DNA of 64,000 nucleotides from Verrucomicrobiaceae bacterium. GTDB taxonomy: Bacteria; Verrucomicrobiota; Verrucomicrobiia; Verrucomicrobiales; Verrucomicrobiaceae. Location of the stretch: assembly GCA_947466075.1 (NCBI GenBank), contig CANIBP010000001.1, positions 248,001 to 312,000 of the forward strand, written 5' to 3'. The translations under genes and the position numbers were made by a program. Below the pieces are notes generated by a model that searched no databases, was not told the origin of the DNA, and worked only from the letters and a program-made list of their open reading frames with translations. This document shows, one piece after another, positions 53,401-63,631 of the stretch (positions are counted from its first letter, which is position 1; every line of letters starts with the position of its first letter).

Positions 53401-56400
53401 ATGCTGAACTTCATTCTAGAAACCGTCTTGCGTCAGCGTGCTGCTGTGCTCGTGGGCGTGCTGGTTCTCATCGCTGCTGGCCTATGGTCTGCACTGAAGC
53501 TGCCCATGGATGCGCTTCCAGACATCACCAATGTCCAGGTGCAGGTGAATACCGAAGTGCCCGCACTCGCACCCGAGGAGGTGGAGCAGCAGGTCACTTT
53601 CCCCATTGAAAAGCATCTCATGGGCCTGCCGGGTCTCATTGAATTCCGCTCACTCTCAAAGTCCGGTCTCTCGCAGGTGACGCTGGTCTTTGCCGATGGC
53701 ACCGAGATCTACCGCGCACGCCAGATGGTCAGCGAGAGATTGGCTGACGTGGGCGAAGATATTCCACGCGGTCTTGCACCACGTCTCTCACCAGTTGCCA
53801 CAGGTTTGGGCGAAATTTTCTACTACACGCTCGATTACACGCGGGAGGCCAAGCGGCCGGTCAGTCGCCGTGATCAACTCATGGAACTACGCCTGCTGCA
53901 TGATCTCACCATCAAGCCGCTGCTGCTGCAAACGCCCGGCATCGCCTCACTCAACACGACCAGTGGTTATGAAAAGCAGATCGTGATTCAACCCGATCCT
54001 GTGAAGCTCATGAATGCAGGCGTCACGTTGCCTGAGTTGGCCGCCAAGATCGCTGAGAACACGCGCAATGCCGGTGGCGGCTCCGTGGAGATCAAAGGTG
54101 AGCAATTCACCGTGCGTGCCAACAGCCGCGTCACGACAGTCGCCGAGATCGCCCAACTGCCGCTGAAGTTTGGCGCAGGCGTGAAGCCACTCGTGGTCAG
54201 CGATCTCGCAGAAGTAGGCATTGGCGCAGGCAGCCGCACCGGAGCAGGCACCGTGGATGGCGATGAAGCTCTGGTCTGTGCTGTCATCATGCTTGCCGGT
54301 GAGAACACACGACTCGTCTCACGCGCCGTCGCTGATAAGCTGGCAGAGATTCAAGCCAAGCTGCCGCCCGGCTTGATGCTGCGCACGCTTTACGACCGCT
54401 CACACCTCGTGAATCGCACGTTGCACACCGTGCGGAAAAATCTGGCAGAAGGCGCACTGCTCGTGATCGTGGTGCTGTTTTTGCTGCTGGGAAATCTGCG
54501 CGGCGCCATCATCGTGGCATTCGCCATTCCACTCTCCATGCTTTACGCCGTGGTGGGAATGACGTATTTCGAGGTTCCTGGCAATCTCATGAGCCTGGGA
54601 GCCATCGACTTCGGTCTCATCATCGATGGAGCCGTCGTGATGGTCGAAAACATCGTGCGTCATCTTGGCGAAAAGCAGCACGCACTCGGACGCAAGCTCA
54701 ACCGCAGCGAGCGCCTCGATGAAGTGCTGCGCTCCGCCAAGGAAGTCGCCAGCCCGATGTTTTTCGGCGTTATCATCATCACCCTTGTCTATGTGCCCAT
54801 CCTCGCCTTGCAGGGCATTGAGGGGAAAATGTTTCAGCCCATGGCCATCGTGGTCATGCTGGCTCTCGGAGGTGCGCTCGTGCTCGCACTCACGCTGACG
54901 CCTGTGCTCTGCGCCTTGCTACTTAGTGGTGACATGCGCGAGCGCGACAACCTGCTCGTGCGTTGGTGCAAGCGGCTGTATTCACCGCTGCTGGGCTTTG
55001 GGCTTAGGCATAAGTGGTTCGTGGTAGTCCTCACGTTGGGCCTATTTGGCAGTGCCATCGCCCTATTCAATCAACTCGGCGCTGAACTCCTACCCGAACT
55101 CGATGAAGGTGACTTCACCGTCTTCATGGTCAGGCCCGTGAGCACGGGCTTATCTGTCTCCATCGACACGCAGTGCCAGACCGAACGCGTGCTGCGTGAA
55201 ACCTTTCCTGAAATCACCCACTGCTTCTCCCGCATCGGCACGGATGAAGTCGGGACCGATCCCATGGGCGTGAATGTCAGTGACGCCTATCTCATGCTGC
55301 GACCGCATGAGCAGTGGCGGAAAGAAAACGGCCAAACCATCAGCCGCGACCGTCTGGCCGATCTTATGAGCGAAGAACTCACCAAGCGCATTCCTGGACA
55401 AAGCTACCTCTTCTCCCAGCCGATCCAAATGCGCTTCAATGAAGTCCTTGAAGGCACACGAGCCGATGTCGCCGTAAAAATCTATGGCGAAGACTTCGCC
55501 AAGCTCGAAGAGACGGCCGGAGAGATCAGTGAACTCCTTGAAGACATCCCCGGAGCTTCCGATGTCGAATTTGAAGCCGTCGGTCAGGCACCGAGCCTCG
55601 AAATCACGCCCAACGCCGAAGCCTTGCATCGCTACAACCTGCACGCTGAAGATGTGAACCTCGCCGTCGAGATCGCCATCGCTGGAAGCGAAGTGGGGCA
55701 GATTAGCGAAGGCAACCTCCGCCATTCCATCGTCGTTCGTCTCGCAGAAAAAGACCGCGCCAGCCTACAAGCCATCGAAAGCCTGCCTATCGGCTCTACC
55801 AGCGGCAGTCTGCTCACTTTGGGCAAGGTGGCCACGCTCAAGACCGTGCCGCAAACCAGCATCATCGCCCGCGAAAACACCCGCCGCCGAGTGGGCCTGC
55901 TCGTGAATGTGCGCGACCGCGATCTCGCCAGTTTTGTCGCCGAAGCCACGGCTGCCATCGAAGAAAAAATCGATCTGCCGCCAGGCTTCGAGATCGAGTT
56001 CGGTGGACAGTTTCAAAACTACCTCGCCGCTCGACAACGCCTCGCCATCGTTGTGCCATTGGCGCTCGCACTGATCTTGGCGCTCATCTTTCTCTGCGTA
56101 CCACTTGCCGTTACCGGCGGCGTGGCAGCACTCTGGTGGCGTGAGATGCCCTTCACCATCAGCGCAGGCATCGGCTTTATCGCACTCAGCGGCATCGCGG
56201 TGCTCAATGGCATCATGTTGATCAGCTTCATCAATCAATTGCGGTTAGACGGCAAAACACTGCGTGATGCCATCACCGAAGGCACACTCACCCGCCTGCG
56301 CCCCAAGCTCATGACCGCGCTTGTCGCCGCCCTCGGCCTACTTCCCATGGCACTCGCTACCGGAGCTGGTGCTGAAGTCCAGCGCCCGCTCGCTACGGTC

Positions 56401-56493
56401 ATCATCGGTGGCATCCTTACCTCCACATTTCTGACGCTGCTGGTCGTGCCTGTGTTATTTGAGTGGATTGAGCGGAACAAGCCATCCACATGA
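53401..56493 (+). CDS. HME-RND metal efflux permease (CzcA type), first copy
   Basis: This 1030-residue protein starts MLNFILETVLRQRAAVLVG. The helix-IV motif reads DFGLIIDGAVVMVEN, with Asp, Asp (+6) and Glu (+13), the proton-relay pattern of divalent-cation pumps (CzcA) rather than the DAA pattern of CusA. Two large periplasmic loops, 12 helices, and GISEGNL-like regions are present. No membrane fusion gene lies between it and its TolC gene. It overlaps the MFS gene by four bases. Confidence 0.9.
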   Translation: MLNFILETVLRQRAAVLVGVLVLIAAGLWSALKLPMDALPDITNVQVQVNTEVPALAPEEVEQQVTFPIEKHLMGLPGLIEFRSLSKSGLSQVTLVFADGTEIYRARQMVSERLADVGEDIPRGLAPRLSPVATGLGEIFYYTLDYTREAKRPVSRRDQLMELRLLHDLTIKPLLLQTPGIASLNTTSGYEKQIVIQPDPVKLMNAGVTLPELAAKIAENTRNAGGGSVEIKGEQFTVRANSRVTTVAEIAQLPLKFGAGVKPLVVSDLAEVGIGAGSRTGAGTVDGDEALVCAVIMLAGENTRLVSRAVADKLAEIQAKLPPGLMLRTLYDRSHLVNRTLHTVRKNLAEGALLVIVVLFLLLGNLRGAIIVAFAIPLSMLYAVVGMTYFEVPGNLMSLGAIDFGLIIDGAVVMVENIVRHLGEKQHALGRKLNRSERLDEVLRSAKEVASPMFFGVIIITLVYVPILALQGIEGKMFQPMAIVVMLALGGALVLALTLTPVLCALLLSGDMRERDNLLVRWCKRLYSPLLGFGLRHKWFVVVLTLGLFGSAIALFNQLGAELLPELDEGDFTVFMVRPVSTGLSVSIDTQCQTERVLRETFPEITHCFSRIGTDEVGTDPMGVNVSDAYLMLRPHEQWRKENGQTISRDRLADLMSEELTKRIPGQSYLFSQPIQMRFNEVLEGTRADVAVKIYGEDFAKLEETAGEISELLEDIPGASDVEFEAVGQAPSLEITPNAEALHRYNLHAEDVNLAVEIAIAGSEVGQISEGNLRHSIVVRLAEKDRASLQAIESLPIGSTSGSLLTLGKVATLKTVPQTSIIARENTRRRVGLLVNVRDRDLASFVAEATAAIEEKIDLPPGFEIEFGGQFQNYLAARQRLAIVVPLALALILALIFLCVPLAVTGGVAALWWREMPFTISAGIGFIALSGIAVLNGIMLISFINQLRLDGKTLRDAITEGTLTRLRPKLMTALVAALGLLPMALATGAGAEVQRPLATVIIGGILTSTFLTLLVVPVLFEWIERNKPST

Positions 56494-57677
56494 ACACACC
56501 CACCACTTCCCGCTTCAAGATGCCCCCAACCGTCTGGGCGCTGGGCTGGGTGAGTTTTTTCACCGATGTCTCCACCGAGATCATCTATCCGCTGCTGCCG
56601 GTGTTTCTCACCGTGACACTCGGTGCCAGCATGGCCTTTGTCGGACTGATCGAAGGCATTGCCGAATCCACTGCCAGCTTGTTGAAGATCGCCAGCGGCT
56701 GGTGGTCAGACCGGGTGCGCAAGCGCAAGCCACTCATGATTGCCGGCTACGGTCTCAGCGCACTGACCCGTCCGCTCATTGCCCTGGCAACCACCGGCGG
56801 ACATGTGTTCGCCGCCCGCTTCATCGACCGCATCGGCAAAGGCATCCGCACCTCACCACGCGATGCCTTGCTCGCTGCCTCCGTGCCATCAGACCAACGC
56901 GGTGCTGCTTTTGGCGTGCAACGCATGATGGACAACGCGGGCGCGGTGGTCGGTCCGCTCATTGCGTGGAGCTTGCTGCATTGGTTTACCGGCGATTACC
57001 GTGTGCTATTCTGGATCGCTGCGATCCCCATGATCGGCGCGATGGCGGCATTGATCTTGGGCGCGAAGGAGCAGGCCGAGGTTCCTAAAGCCGTATCAGC
57101 AGAAGATGTGGCATTCACGGTTACACCCGCTTTCAAGAGCTACCTCGGCGCGGTGCTGCTCTTCACCCTTGGGAACTCCAGCGATGCCTTTCTGCTGCTA
57201 CGAGCTCAAGCCGTGGGCGTTCCCGTCAGCACTCTCCCCTTGCTCTGGATGGCGCTGCATGTGGTGAAGTCTGCCAGCAGCTACCCCGCCGGTGTGCTGA
57301 GCGACCGCATCGGTCGGCGCGGCCTCATCGTCGGCGGCTGGTGTGTGTATGCGCTGGTCTATCTCGGTTTCGGTTTCGCCTATGAAGCCTGGCACATCTG
57401 GGCGCTGTTTCTCGTCTATGGACTCTTCTTTGGCATGACCGAATCTTCAGAGCGGGCCCTAGTCGCCGACTTCTACCCTGATGCCCAACGGAGTCGTGCG
57501 TTTGGCAGTTTTAATTTCATCACGGGTATCGGAGCCCTTCCTGCCAGCCTGCTCATGGGTTGGCTGTGGACCACCTTTGGACCTGCCGTTGCTTTTGGAA
57601 CGGGAGCGGGACTGGCTCTTGGTGCCGCTGCGTGGTTTCTCTTCATGGTGAAACCACAGACAGTCTTGCGTGCGTAA
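56490..57677 (+). CDS. MFS transporter
   Basis: This 395-residue protein has 12 predicted membrane helices. The motif in the 2-3 loop is SGWWSDRVRKRKP, and between helices 4 and 5 there is RFIDRIGKGIRTSPRDALLAA, typical of a drug/metabolite exporter-like MFS subfamily found beside metal resistance genes. ATG overlaps the RND1 stop (ATGA), so it is expressed with the pump. The substrate is unknown. Confidence 0.85.
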   Translation: MNTPTTSRFKMPPTVWALGWVSFFTDVSTEIIYPLLPVFLTVTLGASMAFVGLIEGIAESTASLLKIASGWWSDRVRKRKPLMIAGYGLSALTRPLIALATTGGHVFAARFIDRIGKGIRTSPRDALLAASVPSDQRGAAFGVQRMMDNAGAVVGPLIAWSLLHWFTGDYRVLFWIAAIPMIGAMAALILGAKEQAEVPKAVSAEDVAFTVTPAFKSYLGAVLLFTLGNSSDAFLLLRAQAVGVPVSTLPLLWMALHVVKSASSYPAGVLSDRIGRRGLIVGGWCVYALVYLGFGFAYEAWHIWALFLVYGLFFGMTESSERALVADFYPDAQRSRAFGSFNFITGIGALPASLLMGWLWTTFGPAVAFGTGAGLALGAAAWFLFMVKPQTVLRA

Positions 57678-57759
57678 ATTCAGCGGTTCGTCCAGAGTGG
57701 AATGACAGCTATTTCATGATACTCCTCGCGTTAGACTGCTAATGAAGGCCTGCTCCCAA

Positions 57760-59082
57760 ATGAAGTTCACTCTCTTAACAATCCTTGCTCTGCCATTGCT
57801 GCTAAGCTGCTGCGTGAGCTACAAGTCGCGTCCGATTTCGGCTGAAAAAACCAGCGAGGACTTTGCGGGGCGTTCTTTAAGTGATGCAGGTTTGCGCAGT
57901 TTCCTGGCTGAACAAAAAGCCAGTGGCGGCACATGGAACGTGGATCGTCTTTCACTTGCCGCTGCCTACTATCATCCCGATGTCGCTCTGGCGCGTGCAG
58001 AGGCCGATGAATTGGCAGCGAGCATCAAAACAGCTCAAATGCGGCCGAATCCGGTCTTCACCTTTGGTCCGCAGTTTGCCAGCAATCACGTCAACACCAT
58101 CACACCATGGTTTTTAGCTGGAGGACTCACTATTCCCATCGAAACCGCAGGCAAACGCAGCCGCCGCACGGAACAAGCTCTCGCTGCTGCCGAGGCGGCG
58201 CGCTGGCGTGTGTCATCGCGTGCCTGGACCGCGCGTTCACGAGTCCGCGCTGCCATGCTGGAACTCCACAGCGCCCGCGAAAACATCCGCCTGCTCGAAA
58301 CGGAACAAAAACTTCACGATGAAGCCATCAAGAAACTCACCGCGCAGATGGAGGCAGGTGATGTGTCCCCCTTTGAACTGACGCAAGCACGTCTCATGCT
58401 CAATCGCACGCGTCTCGCGCTGCAAGATGCCCAGCGTCTCGCCGCCACCGGCGAAGCTAAACTAGCCGCAGCCGTCGGCGTGCCTCTCAGTGCAGTCCGC
58501 GCGGTGAATCTGGACTTCGCGGCCTTTCATCGCCTGCCAGAGCCGAGCAACAGTCGCAAACGTGCTTTGACTCAGCGTGCTGATCTGATGGCCTTGCTCG
58601 CTGATTACGCCGCGTCGGAATCCGCGCTGCGATTAGAAATCGCCAAGCAATATCCTGATGTCCGTCTGGGGCCTGGCTTTGATTACAATCAGGGACAAAA
58701 CCGCTGGCAGCTCGGCGTGAGCTTGGATCTGCCCATCAATCGCAATGCCGGCCCCATTGCCCAAGCCGAAGCCAAACGCAAAACGGCGGAAGCTAAATTC
58801 CTCGCCCAGCAAACCACGATCCAAGGCGAGCTCGACATCGAGCTCGCCGGCTATCAAGCCTCACGCGCCAAAGCCACCACTGCTGCAATGCTCGCGCAAG
58901 AAGCCGCCGACGCCTCCAACACGACGAAGCGCATGGTTGAAGGCGGACAGCTCTCCGCACTCGAATACACGCGCCGACAAATCGAAGCCAGCACCGCCAA
59001 TGTCGCGCTCATGGCAGCGAACATTGAGGCACAAACCGCCGCCGGAGCACTCGAAGATGCCATGCAGGCCACTTTACGTTGA
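57760..59082 (+). CDS. TolC-family outer membrane lipoprotein, second copy
   Basis: This encodes about 440 residues from ATG 57760 (MKFTLLTILALPLLLSCC); ATG 57742 is an alternative. LLSC is a lipobox, so unlike the first copy this one is lipidated, as CusC is. Two OEP repeats follow, with VALARAEADELAASIKTAQMRPNP and LGPGFDYNQGQNRWQLGVSLDLPI. It would be the channel for the second pump, whose genes follow. Confidence 0.88.
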   Translation: MKFTLLTILALPLLLSCCVSYKSRPISAEKTSEDFAGRSLSDAGLRSFLAEQKASGGTWNVDRLSLAAAYYHPDVALARAEADELAASIKTAQMRPNPVFTFGPQFASNHVNTITPWFLAGGLTIPIETAGKRSRRTEQALAAAEAARWRVSSRAWTARSRVRAAMLELHSARENIRLLETEQKLHDEAIKKLTAQMEAGDVSPFELTQARLMLNRTRLALQDAQRLAATGEAKLAAAVGVPLSAVRAVNLDFAAFHRLPEPSNSRKRALTQRADLMALLADYAASESALRLEIAKQYPDVRLGPGFDYNQGQNRWQLGVSLDLPINRNAGPIAQAEAKRKTAEAKFLAQQTTIQGELDIELAGYQASRAKATTAAMLAQEAADASNTTKRMVEGGQLSALEYTRRQIEASTANVALMAANIEAQTAAGALEDAMQATLR

Positions 59083-59089
59083 TTACACC

Positions 59090-60031
59090 ATGAAACGTCT
59101 CCTTTTCCTCTTCATCGCCACGCAACTCCACGCCGCTGACTCCGGCGGCTCTGCGCCAGCCACGATCACCAAGGAGGGCGATCTCGTCATCGTGACGCTC
59201 AAACCCGAAGCAGAGCAGCATCTTCGCCTCAAAGTCGTCGCCGTCGAAAAACGCACGATTCCCGCCGTGCGACTTTTCTCCGGCGAAGTCGTCACGCCGC
59301 TCGCCGCCGAAGGAAAACCCATCGCACCGGTGCTCGGTGGCACCTTGGATGAAGTACTGCGCCTCGCCGATCTCCAAGTCGCCGCCGATGGCCGCATCCT
59401 GCAAGCGCAGGTGCAGATCGACGCCGCCAAGATCGCCGTCGAACGCGCACAAAAAATGCTCAGTGCCGAAGCCGGTAGCGCACGCAATGTGGATGAAGCC
59501 AAAACCGCGCTCCAACTCGCCGAAGCTGCCATGACCACCGCCAAAGCGCAGCGTGGTTTACTCGGCGGCACACTCGGTCAAAACACCCGCAAGTGGGCCC
59601 GAGTCGCCATCTACAGCGGCGAGTCTGAGTTGCTCGATGCCAAGGCCGAAGCCCACATCGGCAAGCTCGCTGCCAAACCCGTCAGCGGTCCGCCCACCGC
59701 CAACGCTTTGACCAACACCATCGACTGGTATTACGAACTGCCCACCGACACCAAGCTCCGCGCCGGTGAACGCGTCGCGGTTGAAATCCCGACACTCGAA
59801 AGCAAACTCGAAGCCCTCGTCATCCCCTTCAATGCCGTGCTCCACGACATTAACGGCGGCCAGTGGGTCTATGCGAAGACCGCTGAGCACGTTTACACGC
59901 GCAAACGCATCCAAGTCGCCCGTCTCGCCGGTAAGGACGCCGTTCTGGCCAGTGGCCCTGCTGTTGGCACGCAGATTGTCACCGATGGTTCAGCGGAACT
60001 ATTCGGCACAGAATTCATGACGGGAAAATAA
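59090..60031 (+). CDS. Short membrane fusion (periplasmic adaptor) protein
   Basis: This encodes 313 residues from ATG 59090 ([20 protein letters not shown]), a signal peptide. A beta-barrel region is followed by a helical hairpin ([23 protein letters not shown]), then the [11 protein letters not shown] and membrane-proximal region. It is short for the CusB/CzcB family (about 380-420), and the lipoyl half motif is degenerate: no VxxGDxLxxIxS pattern. It is the only adaptor in a cluster with two RND pumps. Confidence 0.78.
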   Translation: MKRLLFLFIATQLHAADSGGSAPATITKEGDLVIVTLKPEAEQHLRLKVVAVEKRTIPAVRLFSGEVVTPLAAEGKPIAPVLGGTLDEVLRLADLQVAADGRILQAQVQIDAAKIAVERAQKMLSAEAGSARNVDEAKTALQLAEAAMTTAKAQRGLLGGTLGQNTRKWARVAIYSGESELLDAKAEAHIGKLAAKPVSGPPTANALTNTIDWYYELPTDTKLRAGERVAVEIPTLESKLEALVIPFNAVLHDINGGQWVYAKTAEHVYTRKRIQVARLAGKDAVLASGPAVGTQIVTDGSAELFGTEFMTGK

Positions 60032-60035
60032 CGCC

Positions 60036-63000
60036 ATGCTGAACTCCATCGTCTCCTGGGCGCTGAACATGCGCGTGCTTGTGGTCGCTGCTGCGGCAGC
60101 GCTGCTCGTGGTGGGCATCAATGCCACGCGGCATGCGCCGCTGGATGTGTTTCCCGAATTCGCACCACCGCTTGTTGAAGTACAGACGGAGGCACCGGGA
60201 CTTTCGACGGAAGAAGTCGATGCACTCGTCACGGTGCCGCTGGAGAACTCGCTCAATGGGCTGCCGTTTCTCAAAACGCTGCGCTCCAAGTCGGTGCTTG
60301 GGTTGTCGTCGGTGGTGATGATCTTCGATACGGGCACAGACATTCTCAAAGCGCGGCAGCTCGTGCAGGAGCGGCTGAACCTCGCGCAAAACCGACTGCC
60401 TGCGGTGGTGAAGCCGCCAGTGCTGATGGCTCCGTATTCGTCATTGAGCCGTGTGTTGAAGGTCGGACTTACTTCAAAGACACTCACGCAGATGGAGATG
60501 AGCGAACTGGCTCGCTGGACGATGCGCCCGCGGCTCATGTCAGTCAAAGGCGTGGCGAATGTCGCGATCTGGGGTCAGCGGGACAAGCAGTTCCAAGTGC
60601 TCGTCGATCCGCAAAAGCTCCGTGCGGCGGGAGTGACGCTGGATGCGATCACCAAAGCCGCTGGCGATGCCGCAGTGATTAGCGCGGGCGGATTTATCGA
60701 TACGCCGAATCAGCGTCTCAGCGTGGCGCAGCTCGCACTCATCACGACGCCGGAGGATTTGGCGCGAACGGTCGTGGAGTTTCGAAATGGAGCGCCGATC
60801 CGGCTGGGCGATGTCGCGGAGGTGAAAATAGGTCATCCCGCGCCGATTGGCGATGCGGTGATCAACGATGGCGATGGCATCCTGCTCATCGTGGAGAAGC
60901 AGCCGTGGGGAAACACGCTGGATGTCACGAAGGGCGTCGAAAAGATGCTCGAAGAGCTCAAACCGGCGCTGCCAGGCATGACGATCGACAGCACCATCTT
61001 CCGGCCAGCGAGTTTCATCGAAATTTCGATTCATCATCTCACTGAGGCGCTGTGGCTTGGGTGCTTGCTCGTTGTTGTTGTTTTGGCGCTCTTCCTTGGC
61101 GACTGGCGCACAACGGTCATCAGCATCACCGCCATCCCGCTTTCGCTCGCCATGGCGCTTCTGCTACTCGCGTGGACTGGCCAGACGATCAATACCATGA
61201 TCCTCGCAGGCCTCATCATCGCTCTCGGCGAAGTCGTGGATGATGCGATCATCGACGTGGAGAACATTCTGCGTCGTTTGAGGCAAAACCCGACGAAATC
61301 GCGATTCGCCGTTGTGTTGGAGGCCTCGCTCGAAGTTCGCAGCGCGGTCGTGTATGCGAGCGTGATCATCGTGCTCGTGTTTGTGCCGGTGTTCTTCCTT
61401 CCTGGGCTCGCAGGCACGTTTTTCAGGCCTTTGGCGCTGAGTTATATTTTGGCAATCACGGCGTCGTTGCTCGTCGCCTTGACCGTCACACCCGCTTTGA
61501 GCCTCATGCTGCTCAAAGTGAAGCCTGGAGTGCATCGCGATGCCTTTTTGGCTCGCGGCATGAAGGCGATCTATCGCGGTATGCTGCCCTTTTTTGCCCG
61601 CAGTGCGTGGCTAGCCGTGCTGGTGCTCATCGCGGCCTTTGCAGGCACCGGCTGGGTTTGGCACACGCAGATGAAGGAAGAATTTCTGCCGAACTTCAAA
61701 GAACGCGACTTCCTCATGCACTGGCTCGAAAAGCCAAACACGAGTGTCGAGGCCAGCAAGCGCATCACCATCGCCGCGGCCACTGATTTGATGAAAGTGA
61801 AAGGCGTGCGCAACCAAGGCTCACACATCGGCCGTGCGGAAGTCGCGGATGAGGTCGTGGGGCCGGACTTCACCGAATTGTGGATCAGCATCGACCCCGA
61901 TGCCGATTACGACGCGACGATCAAAAAGGTGCAAAGCGTCGTCGATGGCTATCCCGGCCTCACGCGTGACTTGCTGACGTTTTTGCGCGAGCGAATCAAA
62001 GAGGTGCTCACCGGAGCCAGTGCGAGCGTCGTGGTGCGCATCTTCGGTCCCGATCTCGACACACTGCGCACGCACGCCGCCGAGGTCTGCGCCGTCGTGA
62101 AGGACATTCCCGGCATCAGCGCCCTCAAGGTCGAATCGCTGAGCCTCGTGCCGCAAATCACCGTCAAAGTGAAGCCCGAGACCGCCGCACTGCATGGTCT
62201 CACTGCCGGACAAATTCGTCAGGCCGTCACTACACTCATCAGCGGACGCAAAGTGGGCGAGGTGTATCAAGACCAGCGAGTGCATGACGTGCAGGTTTGG
62301 AGCGTGCCGAGTGCTCGTGCTGATTTCACCACGCTGCGTGAGCTTCTCATCGCAACGCCCAGCGGCGGCCACACCCGCCTTGCCGATGTCGCGGAGGTCG
62401 TGATCGTGCCGACACCAAACGCCATCAAGCGCGAAGGAGCCTCCCGCCGCATCGACGTCACCTGCAACGTCACCGGACGCGCCCTCGGCGATGTCGTGCC
62501 CGAGATCGAAGCCGCCATCGCCAAGCTCACCTTCAAGCCCGGCCATCATCCCGAAATCCTCGGCGAATGGGCCGAACGACAGGCCGCGCAAAGCCAACTC
62601 GGCTGGCTGGCCCTCGGTTCACTCGCAGGCATCCTCGTCTTGCTGCTCGCTGACTTTCAAAGCATCCGCCTCACCTTGCTCGTGGCCCTCACCCTGCCCT
62701 TCGCGCTGATCGGTGGCGTTTTGGCCGCGTGGTTTGGCGGCGGCGTGCTCTCGCTCGGTTCGCTCGTCGGCTTCGTCACCGTGCTCGGCATCGCCGCACG
62801 CAACGGCATCCTCCTCGTCAGTCACTACCGCCACTTGGAGAAGGAAGAAGGCCATGCCTTCGGCCTCGCGACCGTTTTGCAAGGCAGCGAAGAGCGCCTC
62901 GTGCCCATCCTCATGACCGCCGCCACTGCCGCGCTCGCCTTGCTACCTCTCGTGCTCAAAGGCGATGTTCCCGGCAACGAAATCGAGCGTCCGATGGCAC

Positions 63001-63104
63001 TCGTCATTCTCGGTGGCCTCGTGACGAGCACGCTCTTGAATCTCTTCCTGCTTCCGGCGCTGTATGCGCGGTTTGGGCGTGTGACTTCTGCGCTTGAAAA
63101 GTGA
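60036..63104 (+). CDS. RND family efflux permease (HME-like), second copy
   Basis: This 1022-residue protein starts [20 protein letters not shown]. The helix-IV motif is [15 protein letters not shown], matching neither the DFGxxxDGA pattern of divalent-metal pumps nor the DAA pattern of CusA. Asp and the later Glu are kept. The porter loops and the [14 protein letters not shown] region are typical of the heavy-metal family. It forms the last gene of the efflux cluster, four bases after the adaptor. Confidence 0.9.
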   Translation: MLNSIVSWALNMRVLVVAAAAALLVVGINATRHAPLDVFPEFAPPLVEVQTEAPGLSTEEVDALVTVPLENSLNGLPFLKTLRSKSVLGLSSVVMIFDTGTDILKARQLVQERLNLAQNRLPAVVKPPVLMAPYSSLSRVLKVGLTSKTLTQMEMSELARWTMRPRLMSVKGVANVAIWGQRDKQFQVLVDPQKLRAAGVTLDAITKAAGDAAVISAGGFIDTPNQRLSVAQLALITTPEDLARTVVEFRNGAPIRLGDVAEVKIGHPAPIGDAVINDGDGILLIVEKQPWGNTLDVTKGVEKMLEELKPALPGMTIDSTIFRPASFIEISIHHLTEALWLGCLLVVVVLALFLGDWRTTVISITAIPLSLAMALLLLAWTGQTINTMILAGLIIALGEVVDDAIIDVENILRRLRQNPTKSRFAVVLEASLEVRSAVVYASVIIVLVFVPVFFLPGLAGTFFRPLALSYILAITASLLVALTVTPALSLMLLKVKPGVHRDAFLARGMKAIYRGMLPFFARSAWLAVLVLIAAFAGTGWVWHTQMKEEFLPNFKERDFLMHWLEKPNTSVEASKRITIAAATDLMKVKGVRNQGSHIGRAEVADEVVGPDFTELWISIDPDADYDATIKKVQSVVDGYPGLTRDLLTFLRERIKEVLTGASASVVVRIFGPDLDTLRTHAAEVCAVVKDIPGISALKVESLSLVPQITVKVKPETAALHGLTAGQIRQAVTTLISGRKVGEVYQDQRVHDVQVWSVPSARADFTTLRELLIATPSGGHTRLADVAEVVIVPTPNAIKREGASRRIDVTCNVTGRALGDVVPEIEAAIAKLTFKPGHHPEILGEWAERQAAQSQLGWLALGSLAGILVLLLADFQSIRLTLLVALTLPFALIGGVLAAWFGGGVLSLGSLVGFVTVLGIAARNGILLVSHYRHLEKEEGHAFGLATVLQGSEERLVPILMTAATAALALLPLVLKGDVPGNEIERPMALVILGGLVTSTLLNLFLLPALYARFGRVTSALEK

Positions 63105-63127
63105 GTGCTAGGAAGCACACTGCCCGC

Positions 63128-63334
63128 ATGACAACCTTTGCCAACGCACTCGAAACCATCGAGCAACTAAGCATCGAAGATCAGGAGGATCTGATGGAGA
63201 CATTCCGTCGGCGGCTTGCTGAGCGGCGGCGTGCAAAACTAATCGTCGAAGTGCAGCAAGCACGCGAGGAGGCGAAAACAGGCAAGCTCAAGACCGCCAC
63301 GCCAGATGAAATCATGCGGATGGTTTGCTCATGA
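63128..63334 (+). CDS. Antitoxin-like protein of RelE-type pair
   Basis: This encodes 68 residues from ATG 63128 (MTTFANALETIEQLSIEDQED). It is helical and acidic at the N-terminus, then basic (METFRRRLAERRRAKLIVEV), ending with a degron-like TPDEIMRMVCS. It overlaps the toxin by four bases (ATGA, 63331-63334), the order antitoxin then toxin. It has no clear DNA-binding fold and is related to no family I can name with certainty. Confidence 0.75.
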   Translation: MTTFANALETIEQLSIEDQEDLMETFRRRLAERRRAKLIVEVQQAREEAKTGKLKTATPDEIMRMVCS

Positions 63335-63612
63335 AACGAGCGCTTGAACCCACCTCCGCCTTTCTGCGTGCAATGAAGCGGCTACTCAAGCGTCAGCCTG
63401 GTAGCGCCGAGGAGATCCGAAATGTTCTCATGCAATTGGAGGCTGATGCGTTCGCGCCTTCTTTGCGGACTCATAAACTCAAAGGTTCCCTGTCTGGATG
63501 CTGGGCATCCAGCGCTGGCTACGACATGAGAATCATCTTTGAAATCTTGCCTGCTGAGGCGGGTGAAAAACTGAGCCTTCTCACCATCGGCACGCACGAT
63601 GAGGTATATTGA
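63331..63612 (+). CDS. RelE/ParE-superfamily mRNA interferase-like toxin
   Basis: This encodes 93 residues from ATG 63331 (MKRALEPTSAFLRAMKRLLKRQPG). The C-terminal half reads THKLKGSLSGCWASSAGYDMRIIFEI and LSLLTIGTHDEVY, matching the RelE-like YafQ/HigB type. The family Arg and the terminal His/Tyr are present. It would cleave ribosome-bound mRNA. It is paired with the antitoxin upstream. Confidence 0.85.
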   Translation: MKRALEPTSAFLRAMKRLLKRQPGSAEEIRNVLMQLEADAFAPSLRTHKLKGSLSGCWASSAGYDMRIIFEILPAEAGEKLSLLTIGTHDEVY

Positions 63613-63631
63613 TGTGAGACACGCTGACGGC

